Part shown: positions 47,229 to 61,700 of the stretch, in pieces
Numbering within the stretch: the stretch's first letter is position 1
How the letters are laid out: the number at the start of each line of letters is the position of its first letter
NCBI GenBank assembly: GCA_003667245.1
Contig: RCNN01000512.1
Location: 1 to 64,000 of the forward strand
Reading direction: 5' to 3'
Length of the DNA: 64,000 nt
From: Heterostelium multicystogenum
Taxonomy: Eukaryota; Evosea; Eumycetozoa; Acytosteliales; Acytosteliaceae
Program-made: the position numbers and the translations under genes
The notes under the pieces: model-generated
What the model saw: the letters and a program-made list of their open reading frames with translations, nothing else
Databases searched by the model: none
What the model was told of the DNA's origin: nothing

Positions 47229-50200
47229 ATGGCTTCAAGCAACTACAATCTATACAGAACCACTGCTCCTCCTCTTATTCCACAAGAGTACTATGCCAAC
47301 TATCAAATGCCTTCATCGCTGATCGGTAAGAAATCATTAATTAACTTACGATGAATGGAAAACAGTGTCAAAATATATTGATTTCTGTTGTTCAGGACAA
47401 AAACTCTGTACAATTAGAAAATCATACCCACATCTTAACCTTATAACCAATTTTAATAGTTATACAATATTATTAACTCATCATAATTGTTTATCTTTTG
47501 TTTATTGTGAATCCAAACTGTAACCATACATCACTCACTAAGATTTATCATACAGAAGTTTAGCGAAATTTCACAAGCTTCACCATCAATCGTCATAATA
47601 AATAGTATCACCCACTAATTTAGTAAATCAAAATATATTGGTCTAAATGAAGTTGGGTATTGTGTTTCACCCCAAAAAGCTTCAACATTTTTTCCTCACA
47701 ATCAAATATACCTCTTACTAAAGAATGGGTACACTTTGTTTGCAATTTGCACCAATGTTCCTCATACCACCAACCCTTAATGGTGTTTAGATTTTAGTTT
47801 TTAAATAACTACAATCACTTTTGCACTTCATTTGGTTTACAAACAAACTCATCATAATGAGCATAACCTTTTGATGTACTGTTTTTCCAATCACAAGTGT
47901 TGTTTTATTATTTTGCCAATTCGAGAATAGCAGGCTACCCCACAAGCAGCACATGACTATATTAATTTTCAAAAAAAGGCTTCTTCTATCAAAATGATTC
48001 AAGAAGCACTTAAACATATTCGAATTTCTCGTTATTATACATAGTTCCAATGTTGGTAATTTTAATTTGTGAGATTCTTTTTTTTTTTGTTTTTCTACAA
48101 CTGCATTCGTTTGTGTAACCCACGAACAATCAAATACCCCACCTATTTTGAAAAATAAAAAGAAACCAGAAGCAATTATCCAAACGCACTCATTAATCTC
48201 AGTGGCACCCCACCTATACCACCACAGTTGTTTCTCTCAGCACCACACACCAACTAACCAATCCAGAACAATAAAAATTGATGTTTAACTCCCTATATAT
48301 AAAAACAAAAATTATTAAATTATCTTTTTATTTTTTATAATAAATAATCCTATCCTATTTGTACTAGTTGTCACCATTATTTATTAATTTTTTATTTATA
48401 TCTATATTCCAATTGCAATTTCCAATCCAAGTTGATCCAAACATAACCTTTAATACCTCAAATAGACTCAATAAACCACAACAGTACAAATATAACACCC
48501 ACCTTTATAGGAACCACCTTTGAGCTCAAATCTAATCAATAATTAGAATATATTTCCAAATTCTTATTCTACAAATATTACATTGGAACTTGTAGTTACT
48601 TGTAATTGACAGCAACAATCAAAATAGACATATTAAATTAATAATAGTAGCATAATATTAGTTTACAAATTTAATTTAATTATTATATTTAATACTTCAA
48701 TAGCAATATTATTTATTTATTTATTTAAACAAAACAATAATTATAAAACAAACAATTATTATTATAATTTAAAAAAACAAACAAAATTTAGTTAGTTAGT
48801 TCTATAGACACATTTTTATAGACAAAAACAAAAAAAAAACCAAACAAGATGTATCTTACAAAACAACCCTCTCACTCATGTATGTTGATAAAGAACAATT
48901 TTTATTTTATTTGGTTTCGATCAATTTGCGCATAAAGTTGTCTGATTTTGGTTTTGACTATGCTAATCCAGCAAAACCTCATATCAACCAACAACTGTAA
49001 ATGTATCGTAGATTGCATTCAAAGATCATATAATATAATATTAATATCTAAATATTCTATATACTCACATTATTAATATTTTTCTATTTCTTATTTCGAC
49101 ATATTGTTGTTGTTGTTGATGATTGATCCAACCACTCAACCAACGAAATAATTGACTTCATTGACAATAACAATTTATTTATTAATCACTTTATACGAGC
49201 AGTCACTAGAAATATTCCATTCAATCACCCAATTCACCAATCATATCTTATTAACCCTCATTGCACAACAGGATCTTTAAAAGTAAACGACCTCAACAAC
49301 AATAGCAACAGTAATACTACCACCACTACCAATTGTCCAGGAACTACCACAACACTTGCAGATAGCATTGAAATGGACGATATCAATACCTTTGAAATTA
49401 AAACCTCAAACATCAGGGATCATATCAACAAGTTTGTTTATAACCATGGTGTAGAAAAAGAATTTAATGTAGGTTGCTTCTCACTCAAACTATCAAGAAT
49501 ATATTATTAATATTGAATCATACAAGTTTATTGAAAAGAAAACAGAGAAGGAAATTTTGCATGGTGATTTTAAAACAGCACTAAAAGATGAAAATAAGAT
49601 GAAGAATAGATATAGTAATGTTTTACCACGTAAGTCCAAAAATTAATTTAAGAGCTGACATTTATAAATATACTAATTAATATGGATGTTTGGTTATCTA
49701 GCTGAACAACATAGAGTACCGATTTCAGTTGACCCCGAAGATGAAGACTCAACTGACTATATAAATGCCAGTTTTATTACCGACCCTATAAGCAAAGAGA
49801 AGAAATATATTTGCACTCAGGGACCACTTGAAAATACTTTTAATGATTTTTGGAAGATGGTTTGGGAGGTCAAGAGCAATGTTATTGTTATGTTGACAAG
49901 AGAAGAAGAGAACAACAAGAAAAAGTGTGACAGGTACTGGATTGAATCAGGCAGCAAGGACTATGGAAACTTTAGATTGCATTTTGAAACTATTATTACA
50001 TTAAACGAACTGATACAGAGATATTTTGTTATTGAAAATATTAAAGTATGTATCCTCATATGCATTGTTAATTCAATTTTATATTAATGTCATTATTCAA
50101 CAGACAAAAGAAAAGAGAAAATTGGTTCACTATCAATATATTGCTTGGCCAGATCATGGCACACCAGTTTCAATTAAAGGATTTTTAAGTTTAATTCAAG

Positions 50201-50569
50201 CAGTCGACAAAGATGTTAAAACAGGACCTATTATTGTACATTGCAGGTATTATCAAAATATTAATCATCATCAGTGATACTTGTAACGTATACTAAATCT
50301 TTTTTAATTTTAATAGTGCTGGTATTGGTAGATCTGGTACTTTTTGTGTTGTTCATTCAGTGGTTGGAAGTTTAAAGATGTTAGATTTTAAGAGCGAGTG
50401 CCAAATCACTTTAAATATTCCAAAGATCATTATTAATTTTAGAAGTCAAAGACCTGGGATGGTTCAAACAAAAGAGCAATATAGATTTTGTTATTCAGCC
50501 ATCGCTGAGGGTACTAGTTTAGAGCAGTTGCGAAAGGGAAGAAGATCTCTCTCTTACTCAATAAATTAA
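47229..50569 (+). CDS. protein tyrosine phosphatase
   Basis: Classical PTP. From 49272 the exons read an Asn/Thr-rich segment, then FEIKTSNIRDHINKFV, KMKNRYSNVLP, DYINASFI, YICTQGPLENTFNDFWKMVW, a WPDHGTP loop, the active site IIVHCSAGIGRSGTF (split by an intron) and the Q-loop MVQTKEQYRFCY. Introns are 49469-49526, 49630-49701, 50046-50103 and 50247-50316. The first exon is less certain. ATG at 47229 (MASSNYNLYRTTAPP) ends in a GTAAGA donor in the right phase to join the acceptor at 49271, giving an intron of 1946 bp, far larger than any other here. If that is wrong, the start lies within 49270-49400. Which PTP paralogue it is remains open. Confidence 0.85.
47326..49271 (+). other. putative large first intron of PTP gene
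   Basis: GTAAGA donor and CAACAG acceptor; the join keeps the frame (ATC G / GA TCT). It is very AT-rich and contains no supportable gene. A decoy ATG exon at 48849 would hit a stop at the same acceptor. It may instead be an intergenic region with an unrelated small exon. Confidence 0.5.
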
Positions 50570-51068
50570 ATTATTAAATCATTAATAATAGGAATCAGCA
50601 TTCAACAAACAACATTTTTTTATAAGCAGTAGCACCAACGAAAATAGCCAACTAATGATATCAGAGCATCCATGATTTGTACAGACATATAATTAAATTT
50701 CAATATATAATATATATATTATAAGCAAATACATTTCTTTTTTATTGTTTATTTTTCAAAGTTCAATTAGAATTTATTGTCACAACGTATTATTCTCACG
50801 GGAAATGGTAACTTGGATTTTAGCCGACAAAAGTTTTAGATACATTATATATCAATGCATTTAAGTTTAAAATAAGAAATGACATGTTCCTACTCAGCAG
50901 AGTTCATAATTAGATTGACAACAACATGATTATAAATGAAATTATTGTCTGACTAATCAAATTGGATTGATAATTTAATATTTGAGATATTGGGAAAAAA
51001 ACCAAACTGAAGAATTCTCAGTCTAGAAAGAATTGATCTGTTGATTGGATATCACAGTTGTTTGGACA
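50570..51068. other. intergenic region
   Basis: AT-rich spacer; nothing recognised. Confidence 0.6.
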
Positions 51069-52095
51069 ATGTCTACAGCAAATCATAGTAATAGTAGTGC
51101 TACTACCATAAATGATGTAATCTATGGAGTTGCAAGAACATCACTGTTTGTTGCATCTGGTAGAGCGTTTGCAACCAACAGATATGTTCGTCATGCTTCT
51201 TGAGTGTGGTAATGACACAGAGAAAAATAAAGTTGCAGAGTTTCTTCCTTATTACCAACCATATCTTGATGATTCGTTTATACCACAGACAGCATGCATT
51301 TATGACCCTTACTCCTACCACTTTTCGACGACCAATGATGCAGTCGAGCTTATAAAGAACTCTATTGCTAAAATAGATCCAGAGTATCCACTTGATAATA
51401 TTTACAAAGATAATCCAATGCACTTTTGGTCATTCATATCAGAGAACTCCCATAAGCGAGTTGCACTTAGAACAAAATATATTGACCACTTTATTGAAAC
51501 ACAGTTGAATAGTAGTAATAGAGCACCGAGACAACTAATCATTTTGGGTGCTGGTTTGGACACACGTGCTTATCGTTTAAGCATTCCTGATAATACAGTA
51601 GTATATGAGTTGGATTTACTGGAGGTCATAAACTACAAAAAGCAGCTTTTAGATTCATCGACAAAGATATTCAAGCCCAGTACTGAGTGCAAAGTGGTCC
51701 AGATAGCATGTGACTTGAGATACCCTGTAAAATGGATTGCAAGTCTACTCGAAGGAGGTTACAATCGAGAGAAAGAGTCGCTATGGGTGCTTGAGGGTTT
51801 GCTCATGTATTTTAAGGAGTCAGATATTGACCAATTGTTAAAGACAATTGATTCGCTCAGTGTAGCTCACTCTAAGATTCTCATTCACACAGTAAGTGAA
51901 GTTCCAGTTGAGAACCGGACGCAAATCTTTAGTGAATTCAACTCCTTCACCAACCACCCAGAGAACTATTTGTTAGAGACAGGGTTTTCTAAAGACATCA
52001 AATCACTGTCCTATATAGAGATCAATGCAATGTTTGGTGATGATAAAACGAATAAATATTCAAAATCTTCGCTGTTCACAAGTGCAGCCAAATGA
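51069..52095 (+). CDS. SAM-dependent methyltransferase, LCM family
   Basis: Leucine carboxyl methyltransferase-like fold. The SAM-binding motif is LIILGAGLDTRAYRL, with the acidic residue after strand 2 in YELDLLEVI, and WVLEGLLMYF later. LCM-like proteins with this GAGLDTRAYR signature include both PP2A methyltransferases and bacterial O-methyltransferases, so the substrate is open. ATG at 51069 starts MSTANHSNSSATTINDVIYG. A frame change near 51200 links it to the long frame through LECGNDTEKNK. No intron is seen. The shared start zone also has an ATG-like TTG/ATG frame from 51124 that is a shadow. Confidence 0.83.
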
Positions 52096-52196
52096 TTCAA
52101 AAAATTTCTTGAATCACAAATAAATTAATTTCCTCTCATTCTATTTATGTTTTGACAAGCCAAGCTTTTTATTTCATTCATTAAGATTCAATCGAA

Positions 52197-54532
52197 ATGG
52201 AGCAAGGTGAGATAATTGAGACCAGTCCAAAGACAAGCAACAACCATCATATTGATGGTGAGGATGCTTCTTTAAATCAAAGGACCAGTCCAAAGAACAG
52301 TAATACTCATAACGAATCATTCAACGACTCCGAGAGCAACGATAGAGTCAGAGAAAGATATAGAAGAGATGATAGAGACAGAGATAGCGATAGAGATAGA
52401 GACAGAGAGAGATAGACAGAGATAGAGAAGATAGAGACGATAGAGAGGGATGATCGAAGAGACAGAGATAATAGATCCCACAGGGATAGAAGAGATAGAT
52501 ACAGAGAAAGAGAAAGAGAAAGAAGAAATCAATATAGTGACCCCGAGAGTGATTCAGACAATGATAAAGACAGAAGAAGAAAAGATAAGAAACATTCCAA
52601 TCGTCATCATCGTCATCATGAAAGCGATAATGAAAGACGGGGAGAAAAAAGATATAGAGGAAGAGATAAAGAGGCAAGAGATCGTGAGGAAAGAACTCAA
52701 AAGATTGAAGAGAAAGTAATGGAGGCACAACAGAAAGAGCGTGCTACTGGTGTTTATATACCACCTTTTAAACTTGCAATGATGCAGCAACAGGTGACAG
52801 ACAAGTCTTCCGTAGAATATCAGCGTATGGAGTGGGATGCCCTCAAGAAGTCAATCAATGGATTGATCAACAAAGTTAGCATATCCAATATAAAGAATAT
52901 TGCTGTAGAGTTATTTGGCGAGAATATCATTCGAGGTCGTGGATTACTAGCACGTTCTTTGATGCGTGCCCAACAAATTTCACCAAAGTTCACCAATGTC
53001 TATGCTGCGCTGGTTGCAATTGTAAACACAAAGATACCAGATATAGGAAGTCTTATTATAAAGCGTCTGCTCGATCAATTCAAAAAATCATTCAGACGTA
53101 ATGATAAGACTAGCTGCCTAGCTGCATGTCGTTTCCTGGCTCATCTTGCTAACCAGCAAGTGGTCGGAATTCTCATACCACTAGAAATTATAACACTTCT
53201 ACTGGATAAGCCAACGGATGACTCTGTTGAAGTAGCAGTTGACTTTATTAAAGAATGTGGACAGATTTTACAAGAAGTATCATCAGCAGCGTTTATTGGA
53301 GCTTATGATCGTATGCGTGCAATCCTCCATGAGGGTGAAATCGACCTGCGTGTCCAATATATGATCGAAGACTTATTTAAGGTGATTCGTTCTGGATTCA
53401 AGGATTTCCCTGCTGTAGTACCAGAGTTGGATGTTGTCGACATTGATGATCAGATTACACACGAGCAAATGACTCTTGAAGAAACTTATGACATTGAAGA
53501 TGGAACCAATTTTTTCAAAGAAGATCCCGATTTCTTATTGCATCAACAACAGTACTTAGATGTAAAGCACAGCATTTTAGGTGATACTAGCAGTGAGGAG
53601 GAAGGCGATGATGATAATGAAGACAACGACGATTCGGATGCTGGTGAGTACCGTTCAGCCGGTACTGTGATAGATCAACCTGTAGAGATTCACGATCAAA
53701 CAGAGACAAACCTAGTCATATTGAAGAGACAAGTGTATCTTATTATCATGTCTTCGAAAGATTTTGAGGAATGTGCTCATAAGATTCTGAAGATGAAGAT
53801 CCCACCTGGCCAAGAGATTGAAATATGCAATATGATCATCCAGTGTTGCAGCCAAGAGCGTACATACCTCAATTTCTATGGTAATCTTGCACAAAGATTC
53901 TGTATGGTCAACCGTCAATATAAAGAATGCTTTGAGCAATGCTTTGCTGAACAGTACACCACCGTGTACAGGCTCGAAACTAATAAGTTCAGAAATATTG
54001 CCAAGTTGTTTGCACATCTTTTGTTCACTGATGCCCTGCCATGGACCGTGTTTGAGTACATCCACATCAATGATGATGAGACTAGTCCTGCTGGTCGTAT
54101 CTTTATCAAGATCATTTTCCAAGAGATCAATGAGTTTATTGGAATACAGAAATTCAACGAAAGACTACAAGACCCATCGATGCAAGAATACTTTAAAGGT
54201 ATTTTCCCCAAAGACAATCCAAAGAACACAAGATATGCAATCAACTTCTTTACCTCCATTTCACTTGGTGCATTAACGTATGTCATCCTCAAATAACTGT
54301 TGTTTATTTAAATTGTTTATATACTAATATATTTCAAAATAGTCACGAGCTCAGAGAATATCTAAAGAATGCACCAAAGATGATCATGCAACAAAAGAAA
54401 GAATCAAGCAGTGATAGCTCCGATAGCTCAGATAGCTCCGATAGTTCAGATAGTTCAGATAGCTCGGACGACTCTTCTAGTGATAGCAGCAGCAGCAGTG
54501 AAGATGAGAGAAAAAAGAGGAGAAGAAGATGA
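52197..54532 (+). CDS. cwc22: pre-mRNA splicing factor CWC22
   Basis: Spliceosome component that positions the exon junction complex. The N-terminus is Ser/Asn-rich, then dominated by Arg-Asp/Arg-Glu repeats. After GVYIPPFKLAMM comes the MIF4G domain (RGRGLLARSLMRAQQISPKF, IKRLLDQFKKSFRRNDK). An acidic linker follows, then the MA3 domain (LKRQVYLIIMSSKDFEECAH, RTYLNFYGNLAQRFC). The final exon has HELREYLKNAPKM and a Ser-Asp repeat tail ending in Arg. Intron at 54278-54342 (GTATGT...AATAG). One frame change in the repetitive GA-rich stretch near 52405-52450 breaks the N-terminal region; otherwise the 525-codon frame from 52719 is clean. Confidence 0.93.
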
Positions 54533-54679
54533 AATGAATAAATCCAAGAGAAACAATCATTGTTTGATAATAATATTTAATCGATTTATTTAAAATGAAT
54601 ATATTATGCTTTTGTCTATGTTTTTGAATTATGAATATTATTATTACTATTATAATAGATATTTGTGTGTTTATAGTGT

Positions 54680-56129
54680 TTAGATTGGTAATTTAAATGA
54701 TACATCGAGATCGGCCTTCTCGGCGAGTGAAACAATATCAGCAATTCTGACGGCCTTCTCGGCGGCTTCGTCCAAATCATCAGCAGCAATTAAACGTAAA
54801 CCACTGTCTTCCATGATCTTCTTTGCAGATTCAACATTAGTACCTTGCAAACGAACGACCAAAGGAGTCTTGATTGAGAGCTCCTTGACAGCAGCAATAA
54901 TACCGAGTGCAATGATATCACACTTCATGATACCACCGAAAATATTAACTAAAATTGACTTGACCTTGGTATCAGAGCTGATCAACTTGATAGCCTCTGT
55001 AACCTGCTTTTGGGTGGCTCCACCACCAACATCCAAGAAGTTAGCTGGGCTACCACCGTAGTGCTTGATGATATCCATGGTTGCCATAGCCAAACCTGCA
55101 CCGTTGACCAAACATCCGATTGATCCATCCAATCCAATGTAATTCAAATCATATTCAGATGCCTTTACTTCACGTGGGTCCTCTTGTGAACGATCTCTCA
55201 ATTCGAATACTTCTTTTTGACGGAATGCTGCATTGTCATCGAAATTCAACTTGGCGTCCATACACAATACTTATTGAAAGAAGGATTTAGTCAGTCAACG
55301 CTCTACTCTTGGTAAGTATTATTATTATTGTGTACATACCATCACCTGATGATGTTTCAGCCAATGGATTGATTTCGACCAAAGTGCAGTCATGCTTAAT
55401 GAAAAAGTTGTAGAGCTTGAGCATTTGATCTTGTGCCTTTGCGATATTTTTTGGTGAAATACCAATCTTTTGAGCGAGACGAGCAGTTTGCTCTGGTTGT
55501 ACACCCTTTATGATATCGATTGGCTCTACAAAGATGGCATTTGGGTTTTCACGAGCGACTGTTTCAATGTCAACTCCACCCTCTGGTGAAGCAATCATGA
55601 CAGGTCCACCTGTCTTACGGTCCATCAAAATGGCAAAGTACATTTCACGTCTCAAATAATGACGCTCAGCAATGTAAACTTTGTTGACAACCTTACCATC
55701 TGGTCCAGTTTGTTTTGTTACCAAAGTATATCCTAACATCTTCTTTGCGTAGTCTCTGACTTCCTCTGGACTGTTGCAAATATGAACACCACCCTTTAAA
55801 CCACTTGAGAAAACACCCTTACCTCTACCACCAGCAAGAATTTGTGCTTTGACTACCAAATCCTGTGTATCTGTCTATCGCATTAGTTTTGATTATAAAC
55901 GTGAGAATGTACCGAAAAACATACTTAATACCTCGGCCAACTTGAGAGCTTCTTCTGGAGTATCAGCAACATTACCGTTTGGACATTCAATTCCATAGGA
56001 CTTCATCAACTTTTGAGCTTGGTACTCATGGACATTGAGGTAACGCTTGGTGTAGACCAAAGATGAAGTGGCCTTTTGTTTTGGTGACAACACACTCAAG
56101 GCTGATCTTTTTAAAACTTGACTAAACAT
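54680..56129 (-). CDS. SUCLA2: succinyl-CoA ligase (ADP-forming) beta subunit, mitochondrial
   Basis: TCA-cycle enzyme converting succinyl-CoA to succinate with ATP formation. Exons 56129-55932, 55874-55340 and 55269-54680 join in frame to 440 residues with no correction needed. The N-terminus ([19 protein letters not shown]) is a mitochondrial presequence. The mature part starts at [18 protein letters not shown]. The ATP-grasp fold has [20 protein letters not shown] and [13 protein letters not shown], and the ligase part has [27 protein letters not shown] and [13 protein letters not shown]. Sequence favours the ADP-forming (SUCLA2) over the GDP-forming type. Introns: GTATTA...GATAG and GTATGT...AATAAG. 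Confidence 0.96.
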
Positions 56130-58710
56130 GATATTAATTTAATTATACACACTAATAATCAACTTAAAAGTAGTATTATTATATGGTATGAAATGACTTC
56201 TGATTGTTCACTCAAACACCAGTAAAACAACCCACTTATCAAAACTAAAAAAAATGAAAAAAAATAAAAATTTTCATATTTTTTTTTCTCTACTCGATCA
56301 AAAAAACTTTTCATATCTCGAATTTGATTAATCAAACAAAACTAAATTAATTAATTTAATAATAATAATATTAATATTAATAATATTATTATTATTTTTA
56401 TGTATTTTATATAAAATATGATAATGATAAGATATATTTAAGCTACTTTCAAAGTAGTTGATTAATTTTGATAATTATTTACTTTCTCTTTTTTTTTTGT
56501 AATTCAGTAATCCTATTCCAAAAAACTCAATTCTTTATATTTAACTTCAGGTTCAAAGTCTTTGATTACTTATTTAAACAAGACAACCCAATTGTAAACT
56601 TGAAATATGAACCAAAAAGATATTATTAGTAATATTTATTGAAACCTGTACAAACAATCAGTAACCGCGTTTACCATGGTGTAAACAACAAAACTTGTAG
56701 ATTTTTTAAGTTTAAATTATTTTTAAATTTTGGATTTTTTGGTTTGTTTTTGTTTTGTTTTGCAAAGTAAATCTTTCATGCTTATAAGCATTAATTGATT
56801 CTCTGACATACATAAATACAACAGCATATTTATTTATTATTATATATTCCTAGTTATTCAAAGAAGGTATGTGTTAACATCAAGACAGAGCAGTATCTTT
56901 GCAATCAATACCATTAGTACATGATGAATGGTGGTTCTATTTTATGGCTGTGCTACTCATTGTATTTCCAAATATAGAGCAAATCTCCATCGAACCGACG
57001 ATTTTAGTATAACAAATATCGATTGAATCTATCAAATTTAGGCATTAAAAATTGTTTTCGATCTAAATCGATTTATTAGACTCTTCACTTTTATTCCTCT
57101 CAATTTCTATCATCGCAAAATCAATAATTTATTCACTTATTTATATGATCATTCAGTACCATTACAACAATAATTATTTAATCATTCACTGCTTGTTCTT
57201 TAAAACTAGCAGCATATAGTTCAAAACAACTGTATAGTATAGTAAGCACACATACAATCAACAGTATATCAATCAAAACTAAAAAAAAGAGTCAACCTTC
57301 CCCACCATCACCCATATAAAATATATCTTGTTATACATATCATTGATGTATGCTTTTTTCTTTTTGGTTTTGTTTTTTTGGTAGTGGTAACAGGGTGACT
57401 TTAATGAAGTTGGTCATTTCAATCACATTTTAATCTCCTATTAATATGTGATATATCAAATATGTGGTGATGATTTTATGGTCATTTTCAATATTATATT
57501 GATATTGTGCTGTTGATTTTTGATTATTATGGTTGATTGTAATATTGAGCTCAACAATAACAATTCAAAACCAACCACTTGTATTCAGCCATCGCACCTA
57601 CAACAATAAAAAAAATAATATAAACAGTGAATTTGATTATATATTGATTTCAAGTATTATTCAATCACTACAAATAATCAATAACATTTATATATTCCAA
57701 CCAAATTCAACAACTTTTAAAACCAAATAACCATTCACTTGCCAAGCATCACAACCAAACCAAATCATATTTTGGATTATAATTTTCACTCAAACATTTA
57801 TTTGTTATACAGGCAATTTCCTCACCAACTGCTATACCGTTATGAAGTAGTAGTAGGTATTAAAGTAATTTATAACAATAGTACCTAGAATCACAAATAT
57901 AGTCACAATCTACATTGTTCATACTTATTGTGCTCAACAAACAATCAATTTCATTCATATTATTATTAAATATTATAACTATTCAAAATTATAATTAAAA
58001 CAAAAAAAAAAGTAGTATAGAAATCACTTTACTAATATAATTTAGCAATAGCATCAGTATAGTTCAATCACCACCTCCATATATTTTATAATCCAAACAA
58101 CAGAAACAACAACAACAACAGATAGTATCAGTAGCATCAGTAGCAGCTCAGTAGTAGTAGTAGTAGTAGTCAGCAGTAACAGCAACAAATCAGACAAGCC
58201 ATTCATCTCACAATAACAGTTATAATATTAAAGGCACTTATATAAAAGTGATTGGAACACCTCCATTCATCCATCATCGAGTATCAATTGAGGTAAAAAG
58301 GTAAATTTGTATTTCTACCGCCAGTAGGAGTGGAAAAATTATAACTGAGAATGAGGTATGTATTTGAATATTTCAATATTGTACTACCCAACTACTCGAT
58401 TCAAAAAAACAAAAACTATAGATCACCAACAACTCTCAACAAAATTCAAGTAATGTCGAATGATTCAGTTACAAATTTAATATCAAATCTTTAAACAACA
58501 ACAACATAAGCTATTAACAATATATATTTTATATCTGTATATTTCACTCACTATTAATCATTTTTAAAGTTGTTTGTTATTGTTGGACAATGATACAAAA
58601 CCGCCTTTTGATAATATATGTTTTAGTCTATATAGTTTTGTTATTTGTTAACTGAATAGTTATAGTTGTGTAGTCACATTGCACTTTGAAATTATCATAT
58701 ATATTAAGTA
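56130..58710. other. large AT-rich intergenic region
   Basis: 2.6 kb with AAT runs (56355-56400), T tracts, and near 58110-58190 a CAA/CAG/AGT-rich stretch. Frames of up to 65 codons look random. A GTATG donor-like site at 58354 could mark a 5' UTR exon of the RasGEF gene; unproven. Confidence 0.6.
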
Positions 58711-61700
58711 AAATGCCAATTCGACAACTATTTAGTGAAGTCTCTCTTATTGGAATTACTGCAGTGTTGTTTCAAAGAGATCAATTTTCGAGATGGCAGA
58801 GCATCGATGAATCTCTATGTCGATTGGAAATTCTTCAAAATGAAAAGAAACAAAGTTTAGATTGGTTGCCATATCAAATGATAATAGAGTATGTGTTAGC
58901 TATTTCAATCCGGTATCACTATTCACTAACCCGTTTAAACAGTGTACCTTTAATAAGTGGATAAGAACAAATAGTAGTATAACGAAATGCAGTGATTTGT
59001 TTCTGGAGATCAAACAAACTTCCTCACAGACATCAAAAACTGAAAGTATAGGTGTCAATTTTGCTTACAAAGAGGAAGTTTCAAAATTCTATGATTGTTA
59101 CAACTCATGTATCAAAGCACTTCAAAGCGTTAAATCGACAATGACAAATTCTGTATCAATCCCCGATGGTAAGTTAAAATGATTTGACCTGAAATGATAT
59201 CATCATGCTAAGATTTTGATATTACATTGTTGCTTTCCAGATTTGTCTTTGGTATCAATTTCAATTTCTTCTTCAAGCCCACCTTCTTCATCAGAGATTC
59301 CTCATTCTGGAAGTACTCCAACAGTCAACATAAACCAATTATTTGGATCTCCCACTTCCCCCTCCACCCAATGCATCCTCTTCGCCAGTAGTTTCCGATC
59401 ACTCCTCGAGTGGTGTTAGTTACAGTGGAGCTGGTTTTGAAGCTTTACCTCCTCCACCTCCACCAAGTTCGCTCGGAAGTACACCTCCAATGCAAATTAA
59501 TGGCTCAAAATCAGGATCTTTTTCATTCCCATCGAGTTCAACACCACCTACTTTGCCTTTGCAGGATCTATTCAATCCACCAAAAGCTTCTCTAACCACA
59601 ATAACAACAACGACAACGACAACAATCACTCGTAACAATATTAACAGTGAGGCCTCCACTGTTATTAAGACAGCCTCTGGAAGACGATCAATACGTGCAC
59701 GTTCATCGACGACCGACCAAAAACGTACACTTACCAGAAAAGATGGCTATGCTATATCACTTCAAAACGTTGAGGGATTGCAAAATATTGGAGAAGCTCT
59801 GGAGGAGGAGACCTTAAACCTATTGGATTTAGTCAACGAACAAGTTGTTCATCCAACTACTAGTGAGTAATGTGATAGTATTCATACGAAATCGTTTATT
59901 AATTTATCTTTATTCCTTTTAGATGTATTATTAATTAATCAATCAATCAACAAGATTTATGAACATTTACAAATATTATTTATATTGACTGCAGAGTCTG
60001 CATCATCACATCATGGATCGAAATTAGTGACAATGACAACAGAACGAATTCAAAGAGGTTGGCCATCAATGTCCGAGATTCCGGCTATTATTGGTCAGAA
60101 TTGGTATAACATTGAAGAGGTTAATAATGCAGGTGGTACAGGTTTCACAAATCTTTTGTATTTGAAAAAAAATTTGGTTCCAACGATTGCTTATCTATCT
60201 ACATCGGTACGAGTTCTTGGTCTTCAAGCAAGCTTAGAAGCAGAGTGGATGGCTCGTAATCGAGCTTCTGATCCAGAGAATATAGTAGTTCAGCTGGCAA
60301 TTTTATCTAACGAATTAATTACTGCAATGGCAAGATTGTACATGGCTACTCAATCTTTTTGTTCTGTTTGTGCCAGTATTCAAAACTTGTCAAAGGATCA
60401 AAGTGCTAATGGGATGCTTAGTGTTGGTTCCATAAACCGAGATCGTTCTCCAAGTACAGCAGATCTCATCAATCTATGGGAGGAAATGAAAATCATAAAA
60501 GATCTCCCACAGCTTCCAAAAGAAGGCTCATCATTGAAAGCATCACTCAATCAATTAGTTATTTTACTAACATCCGAAGTAAACTATGGTAAGTGTTTTC
60601 AAATTAGTCCTACTAAATCTGTTATTAATGTCTTTCATAGATACCAAGTTCTTAAAAACATTTATAACAACCTATCAATCATTTGCACAACCTAGAGTTT
60701 TATTTACAAAGTTATTGGAAAGATATGCAGTTCCAGAATGGTTCTCTACCAATGCAACAAAGATTTCAATGATTAGACAGAGAGTAATTGTAGTGTTGAA
60801 ATATTGGATTGTAAATCAATCATCAGATTTCGATCAGGATTTAATGGATCAAATCAATCATTTCATTGAAACTACCCTCATCAGCGATGGTTATGCGGAA
60901 CTTTCCAAGGCCTTGAGTGAGATATTAAGTAAGATGGTCGAGGATCGTGAAGTTAAGCTTGAATTGCTTTTTCAAATGCCACCAAGAATTCAATTTACAG
61001 AAGACTGTACATTATCACCGATCGAATTGTTTTTTGAGTGGTCTCCCCAGGCCATCGCTCAACAACTTACTCTTATAGATTTCTCAATATTCAGAGAAAT
61101 CGAAGCAAGAGAGTTCCTTAACCAAAACTTTAACAAACCAAAGATGAAATATCGTGCACCTAACATTATGAGATTGATCAATCGTTCAACACAATTCTCA
61201 TTTTGGATTGCCAAGCTAATTCTTTTGGAGGGCAAAAAAAGAGAAAAGACTCAAGGTGTTAGAAAAACTTTTAGACGTAGCCAAAGTATGTGTCAAAGGC
61301 AAATCTCATCAAATCAATAGTTACTAATTATTTACTACAGATTTTACTTAAAATTAATAACTTTAATACACTAATGAGTTTGGTCGCTGGACTCAATATG
61401 ACACCTGTTCATAGATTAAAAAAAAACAAAAAAGAAATTATCCTCCTCCGCTTCAGCAGTAAGTTTATTCATTGCCAAACCGCCTTTTTAAATATTAACC
61501 TTTGTGTACTAATTATCTTTTATAGACTTTGGCCGAGTGTGAACGAATATTTTCATCAAAGAAATCTTTTAAGAATTATAGAGATATCATTGCCAGTACA
61601 GTTCCCCCTTGCATTCCATATCTGTATGTTGTTTTTATTTATGTCCCTATTGATATGCTAACAATATTTTCATACATTTAGTGGTATAAACTTAACAGAT

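Noticed and set aside
47787..48050. 87-codon minus frame
   Set aside because: Within the putative large intron; no motif or leader.
48849..48886. Alternative first exon for the PTP gene
   Set aside because: Joining its donor to the acceptor at 49271 creates an immediate stop.
57533..57730. 65-codon plus frame
   Set aside because: Random-looking, in a long AT-rich spacer.
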